Of a DNA stretch of 64,000 nt, positions 52,463 to 63,989 are shown one piece after another. Position 1 is the stretch's first letter. The number at the start of each line of letters is the position of its first letter. The notes below the pieces were generated by a model. It was not told the origin of the DNA. It did not search any database and saw only the letters and a list, made by a program, of their open reading frames with translations. The translations under genes and the position numbers were made by a program. The stretch comes from Clostridium sp. AF37-5 (GTDB lineage Bacteria; Bacillota; Clostridia; Lachnospirales; Lachnospiraceae), in contig NZ_QUDR01000012.1 in assembly GCF_003477605.1 (NCBI RefSeq), positions 27,911 to 91,910 of the forward strand, in the 5' to 3' direction.

Positions 52463-52981
52463 ATGGCAGAAGAAGCAAAATGGTATGTAGTTCATACTTA
52501 TTCCGGTTATGAGAATAAGGTAAAAGCAGATATTGAGAAAACAATCGAGAATCGTAATCTGCAGGATCAGATTTTAGAAGTTCTGATTCCGCTGCAGACG
52601 GTCGTAGAAGAGAAAAACGGAGAAAAGAAACAGGTTCAGAAGAAAATGTTTCCGGCGTACGTTTTAATCAATATGATTATGAATGACCAGACTTGGTATG
52701 TTGTGCGAAACACACGTGGCGTAACAGGATTTGTTGGACCGGGATCCAAACCGGTACCGTTGACAGAAGAAGAAATTGCCAACATGGGATTTTTGGCAGA
52801 GGCAGAGGCTTCTCCATTTTCCATTGGAGATCATGTTATCGTTACAGAGGGAGTATGGCAGGATACTGACGGTGTTGTTCAGGAAGTTCACCCGGCAAAA
52901 CAGATGGCAGTCATTGTCATTGATATGTTTGGCCGTGATACTCCGGTTGAGATTGACTTCTCAGAATTGAAACTGGTTTAA
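52463..52981 (+). CDS. nusG: Transcription termination/antitermination factor NusG
   Basis: A 172-residue RNA polymerase accessory factor. The N-terminal NGN domain starts KWYVVHTYSGYE and includes FPAYVLINM and RNTRGVTGFVG. The C-terminal KOW domain has GDHVIVTEG...DGVVQEV. It couples transcription with Rho, NusE and translation. TAGGAGG precedes the ATG. Order secE-nusG-rplK is standard. Confidence 0.97.
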   Translation: MAEEAKWYVVHTYSGYENKVKADIEKTIENRNLQDQILEVLIPLQTVVEEKNGEKKQVQKKMFPAYVLINMIMNDQTWYVVRNTRGVTGFVGPGSKPVPLTEEEIANMGFLAEAEASPFSIGDHVIVTEGVWQDTDGVVQEVHPAKQMAVIVIDMFGRDTPVEIDFSELKLV

Positions 52982-53001
52982 TCGTTTAGGAGGAATTGAA
53001 A

Positions 53002-53427
53002 ATGGCTAAGAAAGTCGAAGGATATATTAAATTACAGATTCCGGCAGGAAAGGCAACTCCGGCACCGCCGGTTGGTCCTGCACTTGGACAGCACGGAATC
53101 AATATTGCTCAGTTTACAAAAGAGTTTAACGCTAAAACACAGGGACAGGATGGAATGATTATTCCTGTTGTAATTACTGTTTATGCAGATAGAAGTTTTA
53201 GTTTTGTAACAAAGACTCCGCCGGCTGCTGTTCTTTTGAAGAAAGCATGCAAGATTCAGTCTGGTTCCGGCGAGCCGAACAAAAAGAAAGTTGCTACAAT
53301 TTCTAAGGAAGATATCCAGAAAATTGCAGTAACAAAAATGCCTGACTTAAATGCCGGCAGCTTAGAAGCAGCTATGAGCATGATTGCTGGTACAGCAAGA
53401 AGTATGGGTATCACAGTAGAAGAGTAG
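53002..53427 (+). CDS. rplK: 50S ribosomal protein L11
   Basis: A 141-residue protein of the large-subunit GTPase-associated stalk base. The conserved [20 protein letters not shown] near the N-terminus and a C-terminal RNA-binding domain ending TARSMGI are present. ATG at 53002 follows TTAGGAGG; an in-frame TTG at 52996 is not needed. Confidence 0.97.
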   Translation: MAKKVEGYIKLQIPAGKATPAPPVGPALGQHGINIAQFTKEFNAKTQGQDGMIIPVVITVYADRSFSFVTKTPPAAVLLKKACKIQSGSGEPNKKKVATISKEDIQKIAVTKMPDLNAGSLEAAMSMIAGTARSMGITVEE

Positions 53428-53513
53428 TCAAAATTTATCGCAGAAAAAAGAACTAATGTCATTTGGACGTTGTGGGAGACAATGTTCGTTAATACCACTA
53501 GGAGGTTTGAAAA

Positions 53514-54206
53514 ATGAAAAGAGGTAAAAAATATACAGAGGCCGCAAAATTAGTAGATCGTGCAACACAGTATGATGTGGCTGAAGCAATTAGCCTTGTT
53601 AAGAAAACAGCAGTTGCAAAATTTGATGAAACCGTAGAAGCTCATATCCGTCTTGGTGTAGATGGCCGTCATGCTGACCAGCAGGTGCGTGGTGCCGTTG
53701 TTCTGCCTCACGGTACTGGTAAAACAGTTCGTGTTCTTGTATTCGCTAAAGGTGATAAAGTGGCAGAAGCAGAAGCAGCAGGTGCAGATTTCGTTGGTGG
53801 CGAAGAACTCATTCCAAGAATCCAGAATGAGGGATGGTTCGATTTTGACGTTGTAGTAGCAACACCTGACATGATGGGCGTAGTTGGTCGTTTAGGACGT
53901 GTCCTCGGACCAAAAGGCTTGATGCCAAACCCAAAAGCTGGTACGGTTACAATGGATGTTACAAAGGCTGTTAATGATATTAAAGCAGGTAAAATCGAGT
54001 ATCGTTTGGATAAAGCAAATATTATCCATTGTCCGGTTGGTAAAGCTTCCTTCACAGAAGAGCAGCTTACCGAGAACTTTAACACATTGATGGATGCTAT
54101 TGTTAAAGCAAAACCAGCAAGTGCAAAGGGAACCTATATGAAGAGTGTTACCGTAACTTCTACAATGGGTCCTGGAATCAAAGTAAATACTTTGAAAATT
54201 GGATAA
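53514..54206 (+). CDS. rplA: 50S ribosomal protein L1
   Basis: A 230-residue L1 stalk protein. Signatures are [17 protein letters not shown], the domain II segment [21 protein letters not shown], and a C-terminus with [20 protein letters not shown] precedes the start. In related bacteria L1 binds its own mRNA leader to regulate the rplK-rplA operon; a specific site is not obvious here. Confidence 0.97.
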   Translation: MKRGKKYTEAAKLVDRATQYDVAEAISLVKKTAVAKFDETVEAHIRLGVDGRHADQQVRGAVVLPHGTGKTVRVLVFAKGDKVAEAEAAGADFVGGEELIPRIQNEGWFDFDVVVATPDMMGVVGRLGRVLGPKGLMPNPKAGTVTMDVTKAVNDIKAGKIEYRLDKANIIHCPVGKASFTEEQLTENFNTLMDAIVKAKPASAKGTYMKSVTVTSTMGPGIKVNTLKIG

Positions 54207-54214
54207 TTAAAAAC

Positions 54215-54243
54215 TTGACAATTGTGTAGCGCTATGCTACACT
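54215..54243 (+). promoter_or_regulatory. Promoter of rplJ-rplL
   Basis: TTGACA (54215-54220), 17-nt spacer, TACACT (54238-54243), giving a leader of about 215 nt. Confidence 0.75.
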
Positions 54244-54254
54244 GACTAAAGTTT

Positions 54255-54385
54255 ATAACTGCCGTAGACAGCAAGTATAGCTTTGCTATGTAAGTGCGGA
54301 TGCCGCTTGCCGAGGAAGATTGTGAATGCAATCATAGTGAGATTATATCCTCTGTCTGCGTGCGCAGGCAGAGGATTTTTTATAA
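54255..54385 (+). ncRNA. Ribosomal protein L10 leader RNA with attenuator
   Basis: The leader contains AACTGCCGTAGACAGCA and GCTTGCCGAGGAAGATT, characteristic of the Firmicutes L10 leader bound by the L10-L12 complex. It ends in a strong terminator (TCCTCTGTCTGCG/CGCAGGCAGAGGA, 54348-54375, then TTTTTTAT). Excess L10-L12 should favour termination before rplJ. Confidence 0.9.
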
Positions 54386-54464
54386 ATGTCAATGACATTT
54401 TTGATGAAATCTCCGGCAGATTATATGGCAGCATAAGCTGACAATAATAAGGAGGTAACAAATC

Positions 54465-54965
54465 ATGGCTAAAGTCGAATTAAAAGCGCCTATCGTTGAT
54501 GAAATCAAAGGCTATGTATCAGATGCTAAATCTGCAGTTCTTGTTGATTATCGTGGACTGACAGTTGAGCAGGATACAAAACTTCGTAAACAGTTAAGAG
54601 AAGCTGGTGTTGTATACAAAGTATACAAAAATACAATGCTTCACTTGGCGTTTGATGGAACCGATTTTGCGCAGCTTGACAAAGACTTGGAAGGTCCTAC
54701 AGCAATCGCATTCGGTATCGAAGATGAGACTGCTCCGGCAAGAATTATTAATAATTTTGCAAAAGAAGCAGAGGCTCTTGAGATTAAGAGTGGAGTTGTA
54801 GATGGTGAGTATTATGATGCCGCTGGCGTTAAAGTTCTTGCTACAATCCCGTCAAAAGACGAGCTTATTTCCAAGTTGCTTGGAAGCCTGCAGTCACCAA
54901 TCACGAACTTTGCTCGTGTCGTAAAACAGATTGCAGAAGCTCAGGGCGAAACAGCAGCAGAATAA
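54465..54965 (+). CDS. rplJ: 50S ribosomal protein L10
   Basis: A 166-residue stalk protein that anchors L7/L12 dimers through its C-terminal helix. The N-terminal region includes SAVLVDYRGLTVEQ...LRKQLREAGVVYKVYKNT. AAGGAGG precedes the start. Probably autoregulated through the upstream L10 leader. Confidence 0.97.
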   Translation: MAKVELKAPIVDEIKGYVSDAKSAVLVDYRGLTVEQDTKLRKQLREAGVVYKVYKNTMLHLAFDGTDFAQLDKDLEGPTAIAFGIEDETAPARIINNFAKEAEALEIKSGVVDGEYYDAAGVKVLATIPSKDELISKLLGSLQSPITNFARVVKQIAEAQGETAAE

Positions 54966-55005
54966 GTTATTATTATTTTTTTAAATTTGAATGGAGGAAA
55001 ACAAA

Positions 55006-55374
55006 ATGACAACACAGGAATTTATCGATGCTATCAAAGAGATGAGCGTTATGGAATTGAATGATTTAGTAAAAGCATGTGAGGAAGAGTTCGGCGTATC
55101 TGCAGCAGCAGGTGTAGTCGTTGCAGCAGCAGGCGGAGACGCAGCAGGCGGTGCAGCTGAGAAAGACGAGTTCGACGTAGAGTTGACAGAAGTTGGAGCA
55201 GCTAAGGTTAAAGTTATCAAAGTTGTTCGTGAAGTAACTGGTCTTGGATTGAAAGAAGCTAAAGAAGTTGTAGACGGAGCTCCTAAAGTAGTTAAAGAGG
55301 GCGCTACAAAAGAAGAAGCTGAAGAAATCAAAGAGAAACTCGAAGCTGAAGGCGCAAAAGTAACATTAAAATAA
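55006..55374 (+). CDS. rplL: 50S ribosomal protein L7/L12
   Basis: A 122-residue stalk protein recruiting translation GTPases. A dimerising N-terminal domain, an Ala/Gly-rich hinge (about 36-54) and a C-terminal domain with [12 protein letters not shown] are present. ATG at 55006 follows ATGGAGGAAAA; the upstream ATG at 54991 overlaps the ribosome binding site itself and is rejected. Confidence 0.97.
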   Translation: MTTQEFIDAIKEMSVMELNDLVKACEEEFGVSAAAGVVVAAAGGDAAGGAAEKDEFDVELTEVGAAKVKVIKVVREVTGLGLKEAKEVVDGAPKVVKEGATKEEAEEIKEKLEAEGAKVTLK

Positions 55375-55414
55375 TCGCGTTCACACTAAGCGGTGCAAAA
55401 CCAGAAATAGACTC

Positions 55415-55458
55415 AGAAACTGCAAGCTTGCTTGCGAGTTTCTGAGTCTATTTTTGAT
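55415..55458 (+). terminator. Strong terminator after rplL
   Basis: AATAGACTCAGAAACT pairs perfectly with AGTTTCTGAGTCTATT around a small CAAGC/GCTTG-containing loop, followed by TTTTTGATTTT. A further AAGCGGTGC (55388-55396) and GCACCGCTT (55496-55504) could pair around it. It separates rplL from rpoB, which has its own promoter. Confidence 0.88.
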
Positions 55459-55502
55459 TTTATAGCGCGCGTAGAGACGCACGAAGTGCGGCACGGCACC
55501 GC

Positions 55503-56099
55503 TTATGCATCCTTGATATTGTTAATAAACTCCTCCAATAACTTAGCCGTTCTTTCCACACCAATCCGGCTGCTATTGATACAAACATCATAATTGCGCG
55601 AGTCACCCCATTTAAAATCCGAATAGTGATTATGGTATCGGCGGCGGTATGCGTCATGTTTAGTGATTTTAGCTGCGGCGGCAGTTTCGGAAAGCGAAAA
55701 CTTCTCCATAACATGTTTTAATTTGCGGTCCTTGTTTCCGGTAACAAAAATTGAAACTAAGCTATCATATTCCTTTAGAATCGTTTCGGAACAACGGCCA
55801 AGCACGACGAAAGATTCGCCGGAGGCGGCCTTTTTACGAAGAAATTCGAACTGCATCTGCGCCAGATTGTCTTCGGTTGCGTTAGAATATCCTTTTACTC
55901 GGCGCGAAAGCAGTTTGTTGCGCGGCTTTTCATCTACACCGGCAAAAACAGCCGGGTCAAAGCCCTTTTCTTTTGCGATTTCGTCAAGCATATTGCGGTC
56001 ATAAAAAGGAAGCCCCAGATCTTTCGCAATTTGTTTCGCAATTGTGTGTCCTTCACTGCCGTATTCACGGCTGATTGAAATAATGATTTGATTCCCCAT
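55503..56099 (-). CDS. Cytidylate kinase-like family protein
   Basis: A 198-residue P-loop protein of the cytidylate-kinase-like family (PF13189). The nucleotide-binding motif is SREYGSEGHTIAKQIA (about 10-25); then come FYDRNMLDEIA and FVVLGRC. The C-terminal lid region is HDAYRRRYHNHYSDFKWGD. The substrate is probably a nucleoside monophosphate, but many members are untested. It lies on the opposite strand between rplL and rpoB, interrupting the usual co-directional block. ATG at 56099 follows AAGGAGACG; the longer frame to 56192 overlaps the rpoB promoter and is rejected. Confidence 0.88.
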   Translation of the reverse strand: MGNQIIISISREYGSEGHTIAKQIAKDLGLPFYDRNMLDEIAKEKGFDPAVFAGVDEKPRNKLLSRRVKGYSNATEDNLAQMQFEFLRKKAASGESFVVLGRCSETILKEYDSLVSIFVTGNKDRKLKHVMEKFSLSETAAAAKITKHDAYRRRYHNHYSDFKWGDSRNYDVCINSSRIGVERTAKLLEEFINNIKDA

Positions 56100-56152
56100 A
56101 CATCGTCTCCTTAAAAATATTAAAAAAATAGAAAAAAGTGCCAAATAAACGC

Positions 56153-56181
56153 TTGACACCTTACTACATTTGTGGTACGAT
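56153..56181 (+). promoter_or_regulatory. Promoter of rpoB-rpoC
   Basis: TTGACA (56153-56158), 17-nt spacer, TACGAT (56176-56181) with an extended TG. The leader holds a small GGTAGG/CCTACC hairpin (56204-56224). Confidence 0.75.
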
Positions 56182-56276
56182 AGAAAATGCACTATTGTGG
56201 TATGGTAGGCGCAATATCCCTACCTAATTTGTAGTATATCACAGTTCTGTAGAAAAGACAAGGAGTGAAATCATCA

Positions 56277-59200
56277 ATGGAGAAAAACAGAATACGCCCT
56301 GTCCATGTGGGCAAAGGTGTGAGAATGAGTTACTCGAAACAGAAAGAAGTATTGGAGATGCCAAACCTCATTGAGGTTCAGACAGATTCGTACAAATGGT
56401 TTCTGGAAGAGGGCTTGAATGAAGTATTCCGCGATATTTCGCCGATTGCGGATTACAACGGCAATTTAAGTCTGGAATTTGTTAGCTTTGAGCTGTGCCG
56501 GGATGATGTGAAATATTCCATCGAAGAGTGTAAGGAGCGGGATGCGACTTATGCGGCACCATTGAAAGTTAAAGTAAGACTCCATAATAATGAAACAGAG
56601 GAAATTAGTGAACATGATATTTTCATGGGAGACCTTCCTCTTATGACCGCGACAGGTACGTTTATTATTAACGGAGCAGAGCGTGTTATTGTAAGTCAGT
56701 TGGTTCGTTCCCCTGGCATTTATTATGGTATCGCCCATGATAAAATTGGTAAAGAGTTGTATTCTTCGACTGTTATTCCAAACCGTGGAGCGTGGTTGGA
56801 ATATGAGACAGACTCCAATGATATATTTTACGTTCGTGTAGATAGAAATAGAAAAGTTCCGATTACGGTTTTGATTCGTGCACTTGGTGTAGGGACAGAT
56901 CAGGAAATTTTGAACATGTTTGGCGAGGAGCCGAAAATTTTGGCAAGTATTGAGAAGGACGTTTCCAAGAACTATCAGGACGGTTTGCTTGAATTGTATA
57001 AAAAACTTCGTCCGGGTGAACCGCTTGCTGTTGACAGTGCGGAAAGCCTCATTAACAATATGTTCTTTGATGTAAGACGTTATGACTTGGCGAAGGTTGG
57101 ACGTTATAAATTTAATAAGAAATTATCCTTCACAAATCGTATTGTCGGATTTGCACTTGCAGAAGATGCAGTCAGCCCGGAAACCGGTGAAGTAGTGGCA
57201 GAAGCCGGAACGATGGTTTCCGAAGAGCTTGCTCGTGAAATTCAGAACGCAGCCATTCCGTTTGTAATGATGCAGACAGAAGAAGGACATGTTGTAAAAG
57301 TATTGTCCAATATGATGGTTGATTTACATGCATTTTTGCCACAGGCAGATAAAAAAGCGTTGGGAATTACAGAAGATGTTTACTATCCGGAATTGAAGAA
57401 GATTTTGGAAGAAAATGAGACGGATGAGGAGCGTTATGACGCAATCCGCCGCAATGTAGCATTGTTAATTCCGAAACATATAACAAAGGAAGATATTTTT
57501 GCTTCTATTAACTACAACATCCATTTGGAATATGGTCTGGGAAATGACGACGATATCGATCACTTGGGAAATCGTCGTATCCGTGCAGTAGGCGAGCTGC
57601 TTCAGAACCAGTACCGTATTGGTTTGTCCCGTATGGAGCGTGTGGTGCGTGAAAGAATGACAACGCAGGATATCGAAGGTATTTCTGCACAGTCGTTGAT
57701 TAATATTAAACCGGTAACGGCAGCGGTTAAGGAATTCTTCGGAAGTTCCCAGCTGTCACAGTTTATGGATCAGAACAACCCGCTTTCTGAGTTGACACAC
57801 AAACGTCGTCTGTCAGCCCTCGGACCTGGTGGTTTGTCCCGTGACCGTGCCGGATTTGAGGTGCGTGACGTACACTATTCCCATTATGGAAGAATGTGTC
57901 CGATTGAGACGCCTGAGGGACCGAACATCGGTTTGATCAACTCACTGGCATCTTACGCAAGAATTAACGAGTATGGATTTGTTGAGGCTCCATATCGTAA
58001 AGTAGACCACTCGGATGCGGAGAATCCACGTGTAACAGATGAAGTTGTTTATATGACGGCAGACGAAGAAGACCGTTACCACGTTGCACAGGCGAATGAG
58101 CGTCTGGACGAAGAAGGTCATTTCGTTCGTAAAAATGTATCCGGTCGTTTCCGTGAAGAGACATCGGAATTTGAGAGAAATAAAATTGATTACATGGACG
58201 TATCGCCAAAGATGGTATTCTCTGTGGCAACAGCCATGATTCCATTCTTGGAAAATGATGATGCGAACCGTGCTCTGATGGGTTCCAACATGCAGCGTCA
58301 GGCAGTGCCGCTTCTTGTAACAGAAGCACCGGTTGTCGGAACAGGTATGGAAATGAAAGCGGCTGTTGACTCCGGAAACTGTGTGGTAGCAAAAGAAGGC
58401 GGTGTGGTAGAACGTGCCGAAACAAACCGCATTTTGATTCGCAAAAAAGATGGAAATCTGGATGAGTATAAATTGTCTAAATTTGTACGAAGCAACCAGG
58501 GTACCTGCATGAACCAGAGACCGATTGTTACAAAAGGTGATGAAGTTGAGACTGGTCAGGTAATTGCTGATGGACCTTCTACTTCCGGCGGCGAAATCGC
58601 CCTTGGTAAAAACCCATTGATTGGATTTATGACATGGGAAGGTTATAACTACGAGGATGCCGTACTGCTCAGTGAAAGACTGGTGCAGGAAGATGTGTAT
58701 ACTTCTGTTCATATTAATGAATATGAGACAGAAGCACGTGATACAAAACTCGGACCGGAAGAAATTACACGTGATGTACCGGGCGTCGGTGATGATGCTC
58801 TCAAAGATTTGGATGAGCGCGGTATTATCCGTATTGGTGCAGAAGTTCGTGCCGGAGACATCTTAGTTGGTAAAGTAACACCAAAAGGTGAGACAGAACT
58901 GACTGCAGAAGAAAGACTTCTTCGTGCTATTTTCGGAGAGAAAGCAAGAGAAGTAAGAGATACATCTCTTCGCGTTCCACATGGTGAATTTGGTATCGTT
59001 GTGGATGCGAAAGTATTTACCCGTGAAAATGGGGATGAATTGTCACCTGGTGTAAATCAGACCGTGCGCATTTATATTGCACAGAAGAGAAAAATTCAGG
59101 TCGGCGATAAGATGGCTGGTCGTCATGGTAACAAGGGTGTCGTTTCCCGTGTACTGCCGGTTGAAGATATGCCATTTTTGCCAAACGGACGTCCGCTTGA

Positions 59201-60074
59201 CATCGTGTTGAATCCTCTGGGTGTGCCTTCCCGAATGAATATCGGACAGGTGCTTGAGATTCATTTGAGTCTGGCAGCGAAAGTCCTTGGTTTCAATGTT
59301 GCAACACCGGTATTTGATGGCGCAAACGAGATTGACATCATGGATACCTTGAAACTGGCAAATGATTATGTAAATACACCGCTTGAGGATTTTGAGAAGA
59401 AATACAAAGATGTTCTTGATCCGGAAGTGATGGATTATCTCCTGACAAATCAGGACTATAGAAAAGAATGGGCAGGTGTGCCGATTAAGGAAGATGGAAA
59501 GGTTCAGCTTCGTGACGGACGTACCGGAGAGTATTTCGATGGCGAAGTTACGATTGGTTTCATGCATTATCTGAAACTCCATCACTTGGTTGATGATAAA
59601 ATCCATGCTCGTTCCACTGGTCCTTATTCACTGGTTACCCAACAGCCACTTGGTGGTAAAGCGCAGTTTGGTGGTCAGCGATTCGGAGAGATGGAGGTAT
59701 GGGCTCTTGAGGCGTATGGTGCAGCTTATACTCTTCAGGAAATTCTGACCGTGAAGTCGGATGACGTAGTAGGACGTGTTAAGACATACGAAGCAATTAT
59801 CAAAGGCGACAATATTTCTGAGCCTGGCATACCTGAGTCCTTTAAGGTATTGCTGAAAGAGTTACAGGCTCTCGGATTGGATGTTGCAGTGCTGGATGAA
59901 GAAGGAAACGAAGTTCAGATGAATGAGTCCATAGAAGAAGGAACTCATGAAAATGTGAATGAATTAATCAATGACAAAAACTTTGAACTCAAAGAAGAAT
60001 CCTTTGAAGATGCCGGTTTCCGCGAAACGGATGTACAGGGCATTGATGACGATAGCAGCATCAGCGCAGATTGA
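56277..60074 (+). CDS. rpoB: DNA-directed RNA polymerase subunit beta
   Basis: A 1265-residue core RNA polymerase subunit. Conserved blocks include the rifampicin region [20 protein letters not shown]...[10 protein letters not shown], in which the Asp, His and Ser positions changed in resistant mutants are wild type. Others are [28 protein letters not shown] and the C-terminal [21 protein letters not shown]. An acidic tail ends the protein. ATG at 56277 lies 11 nt after AGGAG; the GTG at 56265 overlaps that site. Confidence 0.98.
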   Translation: MEKNRIRPVHVGKGVRMSYSKQKEVLEMPNLIEVQTDSYKWFLEEGLNEVFRDISPIADYNGNLSLEFVSFELCRDDVKYSIEECKERDATYAAPLKVKVRLHNNETEEISEHDIFMGDLPLMTATGTFIINGAERVIVSQLVRSPGIYYGIAHDKIGKELYSSTVIPNRGAWLEYETDSNDIFYVRVDRNRKVPITVLIRALGVGTDQEILNMFGEEPKILASIEKDVSKNYQDGLLELYKKLRPGEPLAVDSAESLINNMFFDVRRYDLAKVGRYKFNKKLSFTNRIVGFALAEDAVSPETGEVVAEAGTMVSEELAREIQNAAIPFVMMQTEEGHVVKVLSNMMVDLHAFLPQADKKALGITEDVYYPELKKILEENETDEERYDAIRRNVALLIPKHITKEDIFASINYNIHLEYGLGNDDDIDHLGNRRIRAVGELLQNQYRIGLSRMERVVRERMTTQDIEGISAQSLINIKPVTAAVKEFFGSSQLSQFMDQNNPLSELTHKRRLSALGPGGLSRDRAGFEVRDVHYSHYGRMCPIETPEGPNIGLINSLASYARINEYGFVEAPYRKVDHSDAENPRVTDEVVYMTADEEDRYHVAQANERLDEEGHFVRKNVSGRFREETSEFERNKIDYMDVSPKMVFSVATAMIPFLENDDANRALMGSNMQRQAVPLLVTEAPVVGTGMEMKAAVDSGNCVVAKEGGVVERAETNRILIRKKDGNLDEYKLSKFVRSNQGTCMNQRPIVTKGDEVETGQVIADGPSTSGGEIALGKNPLIGFMTWEGYNYEDAVLLSERLVQEDVYTSVHINEYETEARDTKLGPEEITRDVPGVGDDALKDLDERGIIRIGAEVRAGDILVGKVTPKGETELTAEERLLRAIFGEKAREVRDTSLRVPHGEFGIVVDAKVFTRENGDELSPGVNQTVRIYIAQKRKIQVGDKMAGRHGNKGVVSRVLPVEDMPFLPNGRPLDIVLNPLGVPSRMNIGQVLEIHLSLAAKVLGFNVATPVFDGANEIDIMDTLKLANDYVNTPLEDFEKKYKDVLDPEVMDYLLTNQDYRKEWAGVPIKEDGKVQLRDGRTGEYFDGEVTIGFMHYLKLHHLVDDKIHARSTGPYSLVTQQPLGGKAQFGGQRFGEMEVWALEAYGAAYTLQEILTVKSDDVVGRVKTYEAIIKGDNISEPGIPESFKVLLKELQALGLDVAVLDEEGNEVQMNESIEEGTHENVNELINDKNFELKEESFEDAGFRETDVQGIDDDSSISAD

Positions 60075-60095
60075 TAGAAAGGACGGGTTATAAAT

Positions 60096-63000
60096 ATGCC
60101 ACAGTATGGTAATGAAGAAGAAAAGACATTGACTTACGATAAAATTAAAATCAGACTGGCATCTCCGGAAAAAATCCGTGAGTGGTCCAGAGGTGAGGTA
60201 AAGAAGCCGGAGACCATCAATTATCGTACCCTGAAACCGGAAAAAGACGGTTTGTATTGCGAGCGTATTTTTGGACCGAGCAAAGACTGGGAATGTCATT
60301 GCGGTAAGTACAAAAAAGTACGTTATAAAGGTGTTGTCTGCGACCGATGTGGTGTGGAAGTCACAAAATCCAGCGTTCGTCGTGAGCGCATGGGTCACAT
60401 TGAGTTGGCTGCTCCGGTATCCCATATTTGGTACTTCAAGGGAATTCCGAGCCGCATGGGCTTGATTTTGGATATTTCTCCAAAAGTATTGGAAAAAGTA
60501 TTGTATTTTGCTTCCTATATTGTATTGGAATCTGAGACACCGGAAATTCAGGTAAAACAGGTTCTTTCTGAGCAGGAATACCAGAAAGCAAGAGAAGATT
60601 TTGGTGATACGTTCCGTGTTGGTATGGGTGCAGAATCCATTCAGGAACTTTTGCAGAGAATTGATTTGGAAGAAGAGTCCAAAACATTGAAAGATGAATT
60701 GAAGGATGCCAGCGGACAGAAACGTGCCCGCATTATCAAGCGTCTGGAAGTTGTAGAAGCATTCCGTGAATCCGGAAACCATCCGGACTGGATGATTCTT
60801 ACGGTGATTCCTGTTATTCCACCGGATCTTCGTCCGATGGTACAGCTGGATGGTGGACGTTTTGCAACTTCCGATTTGAACGATTTGTATCGTCGAATCA
60901 TTAATCGTAACAACCGTTTGAAGAGACTTTTGGAACTTGGCGCTCCGGATATCATTGTGCGAAACGAAAAACGTATGCTGCAGGAAGCAGTTGATGCATT
61001 GATTGATAATGGACGTCGTGGCCGTCCGGTTACAGGACCTGGAAACCGTGCATTGAAATCATTGTCTGATATGCTTAAAGGTAAACAGGGACGTTTTCGT
61101 CAGAACCTTCTTGGTAAGCGTGTTGACTATTCCGGACGTTCTGTAATCGTCGTAGGACCGGAACTTAAGATTTATCAGTGCGGTCTGCCAAAAGAGATGG
61201 CAATTGAGCTTTTCAAACCATTTGTAATGAAAGAATTGGTTGCAAACGGAACTGCTCATAATATTAAAAATGCAAAGAAAATGGTAGAGAAGTTAGAGCC
61301 TGCTGTATGGGATATCCTTGAAGAAGTAATTCGCGAGCATCCGGTTATGTTAAACCGTGCCCCTACACTTCACCGTCTGGGTATTCAGGCATTTGAGCCA
61401 ATCCTTGTCGAAGGTAAGGCAATCAAACTTCATCCACTCGTATGTACAGCGTTCAACGCCGACTTCGATGGAGACCAGATGGCTGTGCATTTGCCACTTT
61501 CCGTGGAAGCACAGGCAGAGTGCCGCTTCCTTCTGTTGTCACCAAACAACCTGCTGAAACCATCCGATGGTGGTGCCGTAGCCGTACCTTCTCAGGATAT
61601 GGTCCTTGGTATTTATTATTTGACACAGGAGAGAACTCCGGAGCAGGGAGCAAAAGGAACCGGACGTTTCTTTAAAGATATGAATGAGGCAATTATTGCC
61701 TATGAAAACCATGAGATTACACTTCATGCAAAAATTAAAATTCGTCGTTTTGGCGTAAATGCTGCAGGTGAAGAAGAATCTCGTATTATTGAATCGACAT
61801 TGGGAAGATTTATTTTCAATGAGATTATCAGCCAGAATCTTGGGTTTGTTGACCGAAGCAATCCGGATAACTTCCTTAAACTGGAAGTAGATTTCCACGT
61901 TGGCAAAAAGCAGTTGAAACAGATTCTGGAAAAATGTATTAACAATGAAGGTGCAACAAAGACAGCGGAAACGCTCGATGCAATTAAAGCACTTGGTTAT
62001 AAATATTCGACAAAGGCAGCAATGACTGTTTCCATTTCCGATATGGAAGTGCCGGCAACGAAGAAAGATTTGCTTAAGCAGGCAGAGAATACGGTTGAGG
62101 TTATTTCCCAGAAATACCGCCGTGGTCTGTTGACTGAGGAAGAACGTTACAAATCTGTTGTTGAGACATGGAAAACTGCCGATGACCAGATTACACATGA
62201 CTTGTTGAGTGGTTTGGATGAATTGAATAACATCTACATGATGGCGGACTCCGGAGCTCGTGGTTCGGATAAGCAGATTAAACAGCTTGCCGGAATGCGT
62301 GGTTTGATGGCAGATACATCCGGTCGTACCATCGAACTTCCAATCAAGTCAAACTTCCGTGAAGGTCTTGACGTATTGGAGTACTTTATTTCTGCGCATG
62401 GTGCTCGTAAAGGTCTTTCCGATACAGCGCTTCGTACAGCCGATTCCGGATATTTGACAAGACGTCTTGTTGATGTGTCTCAGGAATTGATTATTCGTGA
62501 GACGGATTGCTGCGAGAGCCGTAACCGTGCAGAAATTCCGGGTATGTGGATTAGTGCGTTCATGGATGGAAAAGAAGTAATTGAGACGCTTGAGGAGAGA
62601 ATTACAGGACGTTATTCCTGTGAAACAATTCTTGATGACGATGGTGAAGTGATTGTTAAGGCAAATCATATGATTACGCCAAAACGTGCGGCACGCATTG
62701 TGAATACAAAGAAAATTATTGATGCAGGTGATAAGGCACAGGTTAAGATTCGTACGATTCTTACTTGCAAATCACACATTGGTATTTGTGCTAAATGTTA
62801 TGGTTCAAACATGGCAACGAAAGAACCGGTACAGGTTGGTGAAGCAGTTGGTATTATTGCTGCTCAGTCCATCGGTGAGCCGGGTACACAGCTTACCATG
62901 CGTACGTTCCATACCGGTGGTGTGGCCGGCGACGATATCACACAGGGTCTTCCTCGTGTCGAGGAGCTTTTTGAGGCAAGAAAGCCAAAGGGACTTGCTA

Positions 63001-63836
63001 TTATTTCCGAATTTGCAGGAAAAGTTCAGCTTCGTGACACCAAGAAGAAACGTGAAGTGGTTATTACAAATGATGAAACCGGACAGAGCAAAGCATATCT
63101 GATTCCATATGGTTCCCGTATTAAAGTATTGGAAGGACAGGAATTAGAGGCTGGTGATGAGTTGACAGAAGGTAGTGTAAATCCACATGACATCTTGAAA
63201 ATTAAAGGTGTTCGTGCGGTTCAGGATTATATGCTCCGTGAAGTACAGCGCGTATACCGTCTGCAAGGTGTAGAAATTAATGATAAGCATATCGAGGTTA
63301 TTGTACGTCAGATGCTGAAGAAGATACGCATTGAGAATAATGGGGATTCTGACTTCCAGCCTGGTGTTATGGTAGATGCTCTGGATTATGAGGATGTAAA
63401 AGAGCAGCTTGAAGCTGAGGGTAAACAGCCACCGGAAGGCAAGCAGGTTATTCTTGGTATTACAAAAGCTTCCCTGGCAACGAATTCCTTCTTGTCAGCG
63501 GCATCTTTCCAGGAGACTACTAAAGTGTTGACCGATGCAGCAATTAAGGGCAAAGTGGACCCATTGATTGGTTTGAAAGAGAACGTTATTATTGGTAAGC
63601 TGATTCCGGCCGGAACCGGTATGAAGCGTTATCGTAATATCAAGCTGCACAGTGACCTGGTAGACAGTCTTGAGCCACCGGAACCGGTAGAAGAGGTTGT
63701 AGAAGTGGTAGAAGAAGAAAAAGAGAAAGAAGTAAAGATTCTCGTAAAAGATCCGGATGTTGAACTGGATATTGCGGAAGACGAAGAAATTGCCATGACA
63801 GAAGCAGATGATGACGTGGTAACGATTGAAGAGTAA
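60096..63836 (+). CDS. rpoC: DNA-directed RNA polymerase subunit beta'
   Basis: A 1246-residue catalytic subunit. The N-terminal zinc cysteines are in [20 protein letters not shown]. The catalytic magnesium triad is D456, D458 and D460 in [12 protein letters not shown]. The second zinc set is C-x6-C-x2-C in [13 protein letters not shown], followed by the trigger loop region [22 protein letters not shown] long acidic Glu/Val-rich tail (about 1190-1246) ends the protein. It lies 21 nt after rpoB with GAAAGGACG. A terminator follows. Confidence 0.98.
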   Translation: MPQYGNEEEKTLTYDKIKIRLASPEKIREWSRGEVKKPETINYRTLKPEKDGLYCERIFGPSKDWECHCGKYKKVRYKGVVCDRCGVEVTKSSVRRERMGHIELAAPVSHIWYFKGIPSRMGLILDISPKVLEKVLYFASYIVLESETPEIQVKQVLSEQEYQKAREDFGDTFRVGMGAESIQELLQRIDLEEESKTLKDELKDASGQKRARIIKRLEVVEAFRESGNHPDWMILTVIPVIPPDLRPMVQLDGGRFATSDLNDLYRRIINRNNRLKRLLELGAPDIIVRNEKRMLQEAVDALIDNGRRGRPVTGPGNRALKSLSDMLKGKQGRFRQNLLGKRVDYSGRSVIVVGPELKIYQCGLPKEMAIELFKPFVMKELVANGTAHNIKNAKKMVEKLEPAVWDILEEVIREHPVMLNRAPTLHRLGIQAFEPILVEGKAIKLHPLVCTAFNADFDGDQMAVHLPLSVEAQAECRFLLLSPNNLLKPSDGGAVAVPSQDMVLGIYYLTQERTPEQGAKGTGRFFKDMNEAIIAYENHEITLHAKIKIRRFGVNAAGEEESRIIESTLGRFIFNEIISQNLGFVDRSNPDNFLKLEVDFHVGKKQLKQILEKCINNEGATKTAETLDAIKALGYKYSTKAAMTVSISDMEVPATKKDLLKQAENTVEVISQKYRRGLLTEEERYKSVVETWKTADDQITHDLLSGLDELNNIYMMADSGARGSDKQIKQLAGMRGLMADTSGRTIELPIKSNFREGLDVLEYFISAHGARKGLSDTALRTADSGYLTRRLVDVSQELIIRETDCCESRNRAEIPGMWISAFMDGKEVIETLEERITGRYSCETILDDDGEVIVKANHMITPKRAARIVNTKKIIDAGDKAQVKIRTILTCKSHIGICAKCYGSNMATKEPVQVGEAVGIIAAQSIGEPGTQLTMRTFHTGGVAGDDITQGLPRVEELFEARKPKGLAIISEFAGKVQLRDTKKKREVVITNDETGQSKAYLIPYGSRIKVLEGQELEAGDELTEGSVNPHDILKIKGVRAVQDYMLREVQRVYRLQGVEINDKHIEVIVRQMLKKIRIENNGDSDFQPGVMVDALDYEDVKEQLEAEGKQPPEGKQVILGITKASLATNSFLSAASFQETTKVLTDAAIKGKVDPLIGLKENVIIGKLIPAGTGMKRYRNIKLHSDLVDSLEPPEPVEEVVEVVEEEKEKEVKILVKDPDVELDIAEDEEIAMTEADDDVVTIEE

Positions 63837-63855
63837 TTAACAAAATCGAAAAAAT

Positions 63856-63900
63856 AGGTGCTTTGCTATATGGTTAAGCACCTGTTTTTTTCTTTTTTTG
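63856..63900 (+). terminator. Terminator after rpoC
   Basis: AGGTGCTT/AAGCACCT stem with a 12-nt loop, followed by GTTTTTTTCTTTTTTT. Confidence 0.88.
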
Positions 63901-63960
63901 TCGTGATTTAAGTTAGAAAAACGCTCAAAATAAAAAATGCAAAAAACATGAAAAAAAGTG

Positions 63961-63989
63961 TTGACAAACGTCGAACCGTTTGATAAGAT
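63961..63989 (+). promoter_or_regulatory. Promoter facing out of the window
   Basis: TTGACA (63961-63966), 17-nt spacer, TAAGAT (63984-63989). In most relatives the next operon is rpsL-rpsG-fusA-tuf, so this is probably its promoter, although the genes lie outside the window. Confidence 0.65.

Noticed and set aside
57942..58712. 256-codon minus-strand open frame inside rpoB, and similar long antisense frames in rpoC, ileS and the rhodanese-TtcA gene
   Set aside because: They are shadows of highly conserved coding sequence, with no start signals and no recognisable domains.
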